64,000 nt of DNA from Neorhizobium huautlense. Its GTDB lineage: Bacteria; Pseudomonadota; Alphaproteobacteria; Rhizobiales; Rhizobiaceae. The notes beneath the pieces are model-generated. The model saw nothing but the letters and a program-made list of their open reading frames with translations. It ran no database searches and had not been told where the DNA came from. Both the position numbers and the translations under genes were made by a program. Shown piece after piece: positions 15,117 through 21,639 of this stretch. Position 1 is the stretch's first letter. Each line of letters starts with the position of its first letter. The stretch lies in assembly GCF_030811685.1 (NCBI RefSeq), contig NZ_JAUSRF010000009.1, forward strand, positions 62,001-126,000. The letters run 5' to 3'.

Positions 15117-15539
15117 ATGCACGCAAAAATCTACCATAATCCCGCCTGCGGCACCTCGCGCAACACGCTGGCGCTGATCCGCAATGCCGGCATCGAGCCC
15201 GAGATCGTCGACTACCTGCAAACACCGCCCAGCCGCAACGAATTGCAAAAAATGATCCGCGCCGCCGGCCTCAGCATCCGCGAGGCGATCCGCGAAAAGG
15301 GCACGCCCTATGCCGAACTCGGCCTCGACAACCCGGCGCTGTCCAAAGACGCGCTGCTCGATGCGATGCTGAACCACCCGATCCTCATCAACCGCCCCTT
15401 CGTGGTGACGGAGTTAGGCACGCGCCTCGTCCGCCCCTCGGAACGGGTGCTGGATATCCTGCCGGACACGCAGAAAGGCCCGTTTGCCAAGGAGGACGGG
15501 GAATTGGTCATCGATGCGGATGGGAAAAGGCTGGGGTAG
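15117..15539 (+). CDS. arsC: Arsenate reductase, glutaredoxin-dependent ArsC family
   Basis: This 140-residue protein has the ArsC active-site loop ACGTSRNTLALI with the catalytic Cys at residue 11, and the later PILINRPFVVTELGTRLVRP motif with the conserved Arg. The family reduces arsenate to arsenite using glutathione and glutaredoxin. It starts 28 bases after the aldolase and probably shares its transcript. No arsR or efflux gene is adjacent, so a broader thiol-redox role in the same fold (YffB/Spx-like) cannot be excluded, but the full CGTSRNT motif and length favour ArsC. Confidence 0.88.
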   Translation: MHAKIYHNPACGTSRNTLALIRNAGIEPEIVDYLQTPPSRNELQKMIRAAGLSIREAIREKGTPYAELGLDNPALSKDALLDAMLNHPILINRPFVVTELGTRLVRPSERVLDILPDTQKGPFAKEDGELVIDADGKRLG

Positions 15540-15585
15540 AAAGCATGACGGGAGACCGCAGTTTGGGCTGCGGCCTCCCCCTTCA

Positions 15586-16014
15586 TCAGGCGGCCTCGAG
15601 ACCGATGACGAGCCGCTTTCCCATCGCCGATATGGCAGCCTCCAGCGTGGCAATATCGGTGCCATGCATGGGGTCCAGAATTCTGCGGACCTGCTTTTCA
15701 TCCTTGCCCAGACGACGGGCAAGTTCGGTTCGGGTGATGCCCGCAGCCTCGAATGTTTCCAGCAGTGCGAGCTTCGCAACGATATCGGCTGGCGGCGCAA
15801 TCATCGTGCCATCTCCCTTGCTCGGTCGTGGGAGCGACCGGCCCAGCCTCAAATATGCCAGCAGCGCATGCCCGAGCGCATCCGCCGCGTTCTCCATTGC
15901 CTGTTCCGCATCATCACCTTCGGTGATGGCTTCGGGCACATCAGCAAAGCTAACCACGATAATGCCCGGCTCCTCGCCGGCCTCAAACGTGGCTGGATAT
16001 CTGTAGGTCTTCAA
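15586..16014 (-). CDS. hicB: HicB-family antitoxin
   Basis: This 142-residue protein has two parts. The N-terminal HicB fold reads MKTYRYPATFEAGEEPGIIV, then FADVPEAITEGDDAEQAMEN and AADALGHALLAYLRLGRSLP. The C-terminal HTH (TRTELARRLGKDEKQVRRIL) is for operator binding. It binds and blocks HicA and represses the operon. It lies 31 bases after the hicA gene on the same strand, the common hicA-hicB order. Confidence 0.88.
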   Translation of the reverse strand: MKTYRYPATFEAGEEPGIIVVSFADVPEAITEGDDAEQAMENAADALGHALLAYLRLGRSLPRPSKGDGTMIAPPADIVAKLALLETFEAAGITRTELARRLGKDEKQVRRILDPMHGTDIATLEAAISAMGKRLVIGLEAA

Positions 16015-16045
16015 CGGTCAATCTCCAGAACTGGCCCCTTGGCGC

Positions 16046-16240
16046 TCAAAGCCCAAGCACCTTGCGAATCTTTGCTGCCGTCTTCGGGTCGATTTCGCGG
16101 CTCGGCAGGGTTGTGAATTTGTCTCCCAGCCAGAGCAATGCATGGCCACCTTTGCCTCGCCCTTTTTCAACGCGGAATGGCAGGCCTCTGGCTTTCGCCT
16201 CGGCCCTCAGAGCGGCGATAAAGCGATCTCGCTTTTCCAT
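16046..16240 (-). CDS. hicA: HicA-family mRNA interferase toxin
   Basis: This is a 64-residue protein of the small double-stranded-RNA-binding-like fold. RGLPFRVEKGRGKGGHALLW contains GKGGH with the catalytic His, and TTLPSREIDPKTAAKIRKVL is the C-terminal signature. It would cleave mRNA when not bound by HicB. I chose the ATG at 16240 because GGAG and GAGG precede it; the frame to 16330 reads through a promoter. A strong promoter with an inverted repeat lies just upstream. Confidence 0.88.
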   Translation of the reverse strand: MEKRDRFIAALRAEAKARGLPFRVEKGRGKGGHALLWLGDKFTTLPSREIDPKTAAKIRKVLGL

Positions 16241-16267
16241 CCTCTGCTCCGCTATTGTCGCGAACGG

Positions 16268-16320
16268 AGAATCGGACGTATTGGTTCGTATGTCAACAAA
16301 ATTCGGACACATCTGTCCGA
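16268..16320 (-). promoter_or_regulatory. hicAB promoter with upstream inverted repeat
   Basis: On the minus strand, TTGACA (16291-16296) and GATTCT (16268-16273) are 17 bases apart, about 28 bases before the hicA start. Seven-base arms TCGGACA and TGTCCGA (16303-16320) lie just upstream of the -35 box and could be the HicB operator. Confidence 0.65.
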
Positions 16321-16364
16321 TCCCTAACATCCCGCTCAGGCAATCAAAGAGCGACGGACACTCC

Positions 16365-17867
16365 TCACGTCCCGCAAAACGTCCGCAATACCCGCTCTTC
16401 CACCGTCGGTGGCACCATCAGATCGGCATAGTCCGGCTGGTCCTCATAGGGCTTTTCCAGCGCCGAGGTCAGCCGCTCGAAAAAGCTGAAATCGCCATAA
16501 TTGGCCGCCGCGATCGCTTCCTCGATCCGGTGGTTGCGGGCAATGATTGCCGGGTTTTTGGCGCGCATCGCCGCCCGCTGCTTGTCCGCGCCATGCCCGT
16601 CGCGCTCCAGCCTCAGACGCCATTGCACCAGCCATTGCATCACTGCCGCCTTCACCGTCACACCGGCCTCCATCACGCCATCGGAAAAACCGGTGAGAAA
16701 CGCCGCGTCACCTTCCGGCGTCACCGCATCGCCAAGCCTGCGAAATGTCAGCGTAAAATCCGCCTCGCCCTTGTGCATGGCGCCAAGCAATTGCTGCACC
16801 AGCTCGCCATCGCCCTGCTCATGGCCCGACAGACCGATCTTCTGCGAAAACTCGCTCAGCCAGGCCGCCTGAAACCATTCGCCGAATTCCTTCAGCACCC
16901 CATTGGCGGCCTCCACGGCCTTTTCCTCGTCCGTATCCAGCAAGGGCAGCAGGCATTCCGCCAGCCGCGCAATATTCCACTGCGCAATGCCCGGCTGGTT
17001 GCGATAGGCATATCGCCCCTGCGCGTCGATCGAGGAAAACACTTTTTGGGGATCATATTCGTCGAGAAAGGCGCAAGGCCCAAAGTCGATCGTCTCCCCG
17101 GAAATCGTCATGTTGTCGGTGTTCATCACCCCATGGATGAAGCCGACACCCAACCAGCGCGCCACAAGTTTCGCCTGCCTCTCCGCAACACCGCGCAACA
17201 GCGCAAGATACGGGTTCTGTTCGGCTTTCAGATCGGGATAATGCCGCTCGATCACATAATCGGCCAGAACCTTGATCCCATCATTGTCGCCTCTGGCCGC
17301 CAGAAACTGGAACGTGCCGATGCGCACATGGCTCGCCGCCACGCGCACGAAAACCGCGCCCTGCTGCGGCGTCTCGCGATAGACAGCCTCGCCGGTCGCC
17401 ACCGCCGCCAGCGCCCGTGTTGCCGGAATGCCGAGTGCCGCAAAAGCCTCGGAAACGATATATTCCCGCAACACCGGCCCCAAGGCCGCGCGTCCATCGC
17501 CACGGCGTGAATACGGTGTCGGCCCCGCGCCCTTCAGCTGGATATCGCGACGTTTGCCGTTCACATCGATCACTTCGCCGAGCAGGATCGCACGCCCGTC
17601 GCCCAGCTGCGGCACAAAATTGCCGAACTGATGGCCGGCATAGGCCATGGCAATCGGCTCGGCGCCCTGAGGCAGAACATTGCCGCCAAAAATCGCCGCC
17701 AGCCGGTTTTCATCGGCATCGGGCCCAAAGCTTTCGGCCTCCACCTGCAGCTCACGCGCCAAAGTGCTGTTGAATTTAATAAGTTTCGGCCCTTCCACCG
17801 CTTCCGGGTAGACGGAGGCATAAAACCGTTCCGGCAGGCGGGTATAGCTGTTGTCGAAATGGAACAT
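16365..17867 (-). CDS. selO: Protein adenylyltransferase SelO (YdiU)
   Basis: This 500-residue pseudokinase of the SelO family transfers AMP to Ser, Thr or Tyr of target proteins in redox stress. The family blocks are present: YAGHQFGNFVPQLGDGRAIL, then RDIQLKGAGPTPYSRRGDGR, LREYIVSEAFAALGIPATRA, FIHGVMNTDNMTISGETIDF and GPCAFLDEYDP. The last two supply the metal-binding Asn/Asp. The C-terminus ends TFCGT, with a Cys where some homologues carry selenocysteine. I chose the ATG at 17867, where the MFHFDNSYTRLPERFY start of the family begins. It is divergent from sufE. Confidence 0.92.
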   Translation of the reverse strand: MFHFDNSYTRLPERFYASVYPEAVEGPKLIKFNSTLARELQVEAESFGPDADENRLAAIFGGNVLPQGAEPIAMAYAGHQFGNFVPQLGDGRAILLGEVIDVNGKRRDIQLKGAGPTPYSRRGDGRAALGPVLREYIVSEAFAALGIPATRALAAVATGEAVYRETPQQGAVFVRVAASHVRIGTFQFLAARGDNDGIKVLADYVIERHYPDLKAEQNPYLALLRGVAERQAKLVARWLGVGFIHGVMNTDNMTISGETIDFGPCAFLDEYDPQKVFSSIDAQGRYAYRNQPGIAQWNIARLAECLLPLLDTDEEKAVEAANGVLKEFGEWFQAAWLSEFSQKIGLSGHEQGDGELVQQLLGAMHKGEADFTLTFRRLGDAVTPEGDAAFLTGFSDGVMEAGVTVKAAVMQWLVQWRLRLERDGHGADKQRAAMRAKNPAIIARNHRIEEAIAAANYGDFSFFERLTSALEKPYEDQPDYADLMVPPTVEERVLRTFCGT

Positions 17868-18015
17868 GAAAACCTCCTGCGCAATCGATCGGCTCCCCCG
17901 AATATGGGAAATGCCAACACTTTCGCAACCACGCATCACAGCCGGCCAAAACCACATTTCCGTTTTGCCCTGGGTAGATCTTACCTATATGAAGCGGTCA
18001 AAAGCAGGAGCGCAT

Positions 18016-18438
18016 ATGGCCAGCCTCGAAACCATTATCGACGATTTTGCCTTTCTCGACGATTGGGAAGACCGTTACCGTTACGTCATCGAACTCGGCA
18101 AGGCTTTGCCGGATTTGGCCGACGACAAGCGCGACGCCCGTTACAAGGTGAACGGCTGCGCCAGTCAGGTCTGGCTCGTCAGCCATGTGGCGAATGATGC
18201 CGCCGATCCGGTGATGACGTTTGAGGGCGACAGCGACGCCCATATCGTGCGCGGTCTCGTGGCCATCGTGCTCGCCGTCTATTCCGGCAAAAAGGCTTCC
18301 GACATCGCCAAGACCGACGCGATCGAGATTTTTGACCGCATCGGGCTGGTGGAAAACCTGTCGTCACAGCGCGCCAATGGCCTGCGCTCGATGGTCAAGC
18401 GCATCCGCGAGGAAGCTTTGGCGCTGGCCCCGGCTTGA
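18016..18438 (+). CDS. sufE: Sulfur transfer protein SufE
   Basis: This 140-residue protein accepts persulfide sulfur from the cysteine desulfurase SufS for iron-sulfur cluster assembly. VNGCASQVWLVSHV carries the acceptor Cys (residue 48). The N-terminal DDFAFLDDWEDRYRYVIELG and the C-terminal SQRANGLRSMVKRIREEALA are typical. AGGAG lies before the ATG at 18016. The gene stands alone, away from the suf operon, as is common in rhizobia. Confidence 0.92.
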   Translation: MASLETIIDDFAFLDDWEDRYRYVIELGKALPDLADDKRDARYKVNGCASQVWLVSHVANDAADPVMTFEGDSDAHIVRGLVAIVLAVYSGKKASDIAKTDAIEIFDRIGLVENLSSQRANGLRSMVKRIREEALALAPA

Positions 18439-18464
18439 GGTTGGGCTGAGACGGTGCCGCTTGC

Positions 18465-18494
18465 CTCTTCTCCCCGCCTGCGGGGAGAAGGGAC
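18465..18494. repeat. Short family B hairpin after sufE
   Basis: CTTCTCCCCG and CGGGGAGAAG form a perfect 10-bp stem with a 4-base loop (18467-18490). It shares its stem with the longer family B repeat near 9.1 kb. There is no T run, so terminator function is unproven. Confidence 0.6.
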
Positions 18495-18529
18495 TATGCC
18501 GCACCCTCCCCATTCCAGATAAAATCTCC

Positions 18530-19342
18530 TCACATCCGCGGCCGAAAATCCCCATCCCCCCAATGATGTTTTCGCCGCCCGCCTGTCACCGGCGGCGCAT
18601 AATGTCGTGCCAGCGCCAGCAATGCCGTCCGCAACATCAGCTTGGCAGAGCGCGCCGGCCAAAGCCTTTCCCGCTCCACCACTTCCAGCCCTTTCGCAAA
18701 ACAGCAGACATCCACCGCGACACCCGACAGTTCCGGCCCCATCGCCTCCACGGCGCGGGCAAACCGGTCGCGTGCCGCCATCGCACCATCGCTGATTTCG
18801 GCGCCGCCCGCGCCGCGCCGGCCGCCGCTCACCTCCAGTCGCGGTTCCCATGAGGCGGTAATGCGCGGCTGCATCTGCCCGCGCGTAAAATCGGCGGCCA
18901 GCCGTTCACCGGCATCGAAAGCGGCAACGGACAAAAACGGCTCACCGCCACGATCCTTCAGCCGGGCCAGAGGCGCCAGCGGCGATTCCGAGATATTGCG
19001 GCTCACCTTTTGCCGCGCGCCTTCCACCAGTGCCGCCTCCTCCACCATGTCACGATGCTGGTCGGCAAATTCTTCTTCGCCGCCCGCAAGTGCGCGACGC
19101 AAAAACGCCGAGGCAGCAGGCGTCGCCGTCACCATTTCACCGTTGCGCAAGAAAAGCCCGCGCGACACGCCGAGAGCCAGGATCGAAGCATCAAACTGCG
19201 CGCCCTCCCCCTCTCTTTCGATCCGCACGCCTTGCGCATCCTCGGCCACGATCCGGCATTCCCCGCGCAAAACCATGCGCAGCAGTTTCAAAAGCATCCT
19301 TTGGCCAGCCTTCGCCCTCGTCTTTTCCGCTCGCTCAAGCAT
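18530..19342 (-). CDS. DUF6456 protein, probable GafZ-like GTA activator
   Basis: This is a 270-residue basic protein. The N-terminal half is a small winged-helix-like region (RMLLKLLRMVLRGECRIVAE). The C-terminal half, from about residue 130, carries ESPLAPLARLKDRGGEPFLS and AFDAGERLAADFTRGQMQPR, then DVCCFAKGLEVVERERLWPA and RSAKLMLRTALLALARHYAP. These are the core of the DUF6456 domain found in alphaproteobacterial GTA regulators. In Caulobacter the GTA activators are a GafY/GafZ pair, with GafZ acting in antitermination; in Rhodobacter they are fused as GafA. The gene overlaps the DnaA-IV-like gene by 8 bases and sits 4.6 kb from the GTA-like cluster. Assignment as GafZ is inference from domain and pairing. 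Confidence 0.7.
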   Translation of the reverse strand: MLERAEKTRAKAGQRMLLKLLRMVLRGECRIVAEDAQGVRIEREGEGAQFDASILALGVSRGLFLRNGEMVTATPAASAFLRRALAGGEEEFADQHRDMVEEAALVEGARQKVSRNISESPLAPLARLKDRGGEPFLSVAAFDAGERLAADFTRGQMQPRITASWEPRLEVSGGRRGAGGAEISDGAMAARDRFARAVEAMGPELSGVAVDVCCFAKGLEVVERERLWPARSAKLMLRTALLALARHYAPPVTGGRRKHHWGDGDFRPRM

Positions 19343-19745
19343 GACCCACCTCCTCCGTGCGTCCGAAAGCCGCCAGCGCCATGCGCTCCACGCAGGCGAT
19401 AAAAGCGTCGAACAACGGATCGTCGCGGCGGTCCTCGGTCAGATGGCAGGCATGGCTGACGGTCGAACGGTCACGTCCGCAGGCATCTGCGATGTCCACC
19501 ATCGGCATGCGCAGCGCCACATGGCAGACATACATGGCGATCTGGCGCACATGGCAGGCGATCCGCTTACGGTCGCGCAGTTCCGCCATCTGGCCGCTCG
19601 CCAGCACCAGCGCCTCCCACACCAGCAGGCGCACACCACGGCAGGTGCGTTTCAACGAGACCCCGTTCCAGCCCGGATCCGGCGGCGGCATGTGAGGACG
19701 AACCGGGCACGTGCCGGCAATGCGAATGGAAAATCCGGTCTGCAT
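19335..19745 (-). CDS. DnaA-domain-IV-like HTH protein, probable GafY-like GTA activator
   Basis: This is a 136-residue protein. Residues about 60-105 resemble the DNA-binding domain IV of DnaA: RIACHVRQIAMYVCHVALRM, then PMVDIADACGRDRSTVSHAC, with RDRSTVSHAC in place of the DnaA RDHTTVLHA helix. The rest of DnaA, including the ATPase, is absent. GafY of Caulobacter and the N-terminus of GafA of Rhodobacter have this kind of DnaA-like domain and activate GTA genes. I chose the ATG at 19745. The gene is followed by the DUF6456 gene with overlap. Its upstream region carries the same 15-bp element as the GTA cluster promoter. Confidence 0.72.
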   Translation of the reverse strand: MQTGFSIRIAGTCPVRPHMPPPDPGWNGVSLKRTCRGVRLLVWEALVLASGQMAELRDRKRIACHVRQIAMYVCHVALRMPMVDIADACGRDRSTVSHACHLTEDRRDDPLFDAFIACVERMALAAFGRTEEVGHA

Positions 19746-19845
19746 GAATGGCTCCCACAACAAATAGGAATATATTCACACATCCATAACAGGCAATTGC
19801 GAAACTGCCAAATGCGGCACCGAAGGTGCTTTTGTTGATTTATCT

Positions 19846-19888
19846 AGGATATTTCAAAACGCGACAAAAAATAAAGGATTATTTTCCT
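19846..19888 (-). promoter_or_regulatory. Candidate promoter and shared 15-bp element upstream of the GafY-like gene
   Basis: The element AGGAAAATAATCCTT (minus strand, 19874-19888) is identical to that at 14051-14065. It lies 129 bases before the start codon, against 136 bases for the first GTA gene. A -10-like TATCCT (19846-19851) is 22 bases downstream of it, against 21 bases for TAGGGT at the other site. No good -35 is present here, which fits activator dependence. Confidence 0.5.
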
Positions 19889-19904
19889 CAAAAAAAATCC
19901 AGGC

Positions 19905-19942
19905 AATAAAAAACCGGGCCCGGATCGATCGATCCTGCCCGG
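19905..19942 (-). terminator. Rho-independent terminator of mucR
   Basis: Nested stems CCGGGC/GCCCGG and GGATC/GATCC (19914-19942) are followed on the minus strand by TTTTTTATTG and a further T-rich run. It ends the mucR transcript and insulates the GafY-like promoter downstream. Confidence 0.75.
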
Positions 19943-20030
19943 CATGTCTTTGGTCTGAAAGAGGCGCAAACCCCACCACGGACCGGATCGCACCCCAGCG
20001 ATCACGGGCCCGCAACAGGCATTCCGCGTC

Positions 20031-20459
20031 TTATTTGCCGCGCTTGCGGCGCTGGCCGAGGCCCATTTCCTTTGCGAGGCGCGAACGCGCTTCGGCATAG
20101 GCCGGTGCGACCATCGGATAGTCTGCCGGCAGGCCCCACTTTTCGCGGTATTCTTCCGGCGTCATGTTGTAATGCGTCATCAAGTGGCGTTTCAGCGACT
20201 TGAACTTCTGGCCGTCTTCCAGGCAGATCAGGTAATCGTCCTCGATGGACTTTCTGATCGGAACCGGCGGCTTCGGCTTTTCGACGGCAGCAGCAACGGG
20301 TGCCGGCGAAGAAGTATTGCTCAGTGCAGAATGCACGTCCGAGATCAGACCGGTAAGATCACCGACCTGAACCACGTGGTTGCTGACGTAAGCCGAGACG
20401 ATATCCGCGGTCAATTCCACGAGAAGATCCTGGCCCTTGTCGGATAGGGTTTCTGTCAT
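20031..20459 (-). CDS. mucR: MucR/Ros-family transcriptional regulator
   Basis: This is a 142-residue protein. The C-terminal zinc-finger-like DNA-binding domain reads [20 protein letters not shown], then [20 protein letters not shown] and [20 protein letters not shown], the Ros/MucR signature. The first metal pair is Cys-x2-Asp rather than Cys-x2-Cys, as in many MucR proteins, some of which fold without zinc. The N-terminal half mediates oligomerisation. These proteins repress exopolysaccharide, motility and cell-cycle genes and bind AT-rich DNA, often their own promoter. AGGAG precedes the ATG at 20459. The 700-base upstream region is unusually AT-rich for this genome. Confidence 0.92.
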   Translation of the reverse strand: MTETLSDKGQDLLVELTADIVSAYVSNHVVQVGDLTGLISDVHSALSNTSSPAPVAAAVEKPKPPVPIRKSIEDDYLICLEDGQKFKSLKRHLMTHYNMTPEEYREKWGLPADYPMVAPAYAEARSRLAKEMGLGQRRKRGK

Positions 20460-21166
20460 ACTAGTCTCCTGTTCCATCCATAGACAGCCGCGACAAGCGA
20501 ACTGCCTTCGCAGAAACGCGATGGCTGCTTGTTACTGCAGGCCGTGTCCGAAAGGACTGAGATCCACCCCTAGATCTCCGACAGGCAGTAAAGCCATGCC
20601 ACCTGAAATTGACAAACACTCATATTTTCTCCTCAGAGTAGAAAATCACCGGCCCATCCGAGAAAGACACGGTAATAATCGGAATATACTGAGGGTAATC
20701 GGGAGTTAAACCAAAATCAGCGTTCTACTGAGGAAGGAATTAGCACTGTTTTTTGAGAAGTCCAATTGCATTTTGCATAATTGGACTACAAAGGAAGTTA
20801 TCCTTCGTTTTTTTAGGCTTTACTGAAGGAATAATAGGAACAGGGAAGCGCAGTCGCCAGAAATGCGGCGAAATTCTGTCGCATTTCAGCGCTTAACTCC
20901 GCTTAATCGGATTAATTTGGTGCTTAAAAGAAAAATCCCGCCATAATCGCCCCGCATGCCAGCATGTCTGGAGCGATATTTCCCACTTGCCTGTGCCAGT
21001 TCTGCCTGATTCGGCGGAGGCTAGCACCCCTTTTCTGACAAATGTTTCCATTTCCGTCAGCCGCGCCATTTCAGCACAGGCACCGTTTTCACGGCATAAA
21101 ACAGCTGCAGGCTTTTTTATCGGGACTTGCGAACCTATCTAAAGACAAAACGGAAAGGAACCGGGC
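20460..21166. other. Long AT-rich intergenic region between mucR and msrB
   Basis: About 700 bases without a convincing gene. It holds a near-perfect palindrome AGTCCAATT...AATTGGACT (20759-20787), with an inner GCA/TGC pair. A weaker TCCTTC/GAAGGA hairpin lies around 20803-20830. TACTGAAGGAATAA and CTACTGAGGAAGGAATTA are similar segments, and there are three GCTTAA words near 20890-20935. It carries the divergent promoters of mucR and msrB, and probably MucR-binding AT tracts. I see no clear small RNA. Confidence 0.5.
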
Positions 21167-21574
21167 ATGTCCGAGGTCAAAACTGCAAAAATCGAAAAAA
21201 GCGATGCCGAGTGGCGCGAGCAGCTGACGCCGGAGCAATATTACATCCTGCGTCAGGCAGGCACAGAACGCCCCTTCACAGGTCCCTATTGGGACAGCAA
21301 GGAAAAGGGGCTTTATCGCTGCGCCGCCTGCGATGAGCCGCTTTTTGTCTCCGACACCAAATTCGACAGCGGCTGCGGCTGGCCGAGTTACTTTGCGCCG
21401 GTCAAGCAAGATGCTGTGATCGAGCTTCGCGATACTTCGCATGGCATGCTGCGCACGGAAATCCGCTGCGCCAATTGCAACGGCCATCTCGGCCACGTGT
21501 TTCCGGATGGCCCGCCGCCGACCGGCCTGCGTTATTGCATCAACGGCCATTCGATGGTTTTTGAAGCCGCTTGA
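21167..21574 (+). CDS. msrB: Peptide-methionine (R)-S-oxide reductase
   Basis: This 135-residue protein repairs methionine R-sulfoxide in proteins. The zinc site is formed by C52/C55 and C101/C104 in CAACDE and CANCNG. Catalytic C124 lies in [10 protein letters not shown], and GCGWPS (C70) is the resolving-Cys region. The length is normal. It ends at a strong bidirectional terminator shared with metE. Confidence 0.95.
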   Translation: MSEVKTAKIEKSDAEWREQLTPEQYYILRQAGTERPFTGPYWDSKEKGLYRCAACDEPLFVSDTKFDSGCGWPSYFAPVKQDAVIELRDTSHGMLRTEIRCANCNGHLGHVFPDGPPPTGLRYCINGHSMVFEAA

Positions 21575-21591
21575 ACTGACCTCATGACGAC

Positions 21592-21619
21592 AAAAGGCGG
21601 CCTTTGCGGGCCGCCTTTT
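21592..21619. terminator. Bidirectional Rho-independent terminator between msrB and metE
   Basis: AAAAGGCGGCC (21592-21602) pairs with GGCCGCCTTTT (21609-21619) around a 6-base loop. A-run and T-run flank both sides, so it can end transcripts from both convergent genes. Confidence 0.85.
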
Positions 21620-21639
21620 GCATGTGATCATGGTCAGGA

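Noticed and set aside
20460-21166. CtrA boxes (TTAA-N7-TTAA) in the mucR-msrB gap
   Set aside because: The closest match, near 20890, has spacing of six rather than seven and lacks the full half-site.
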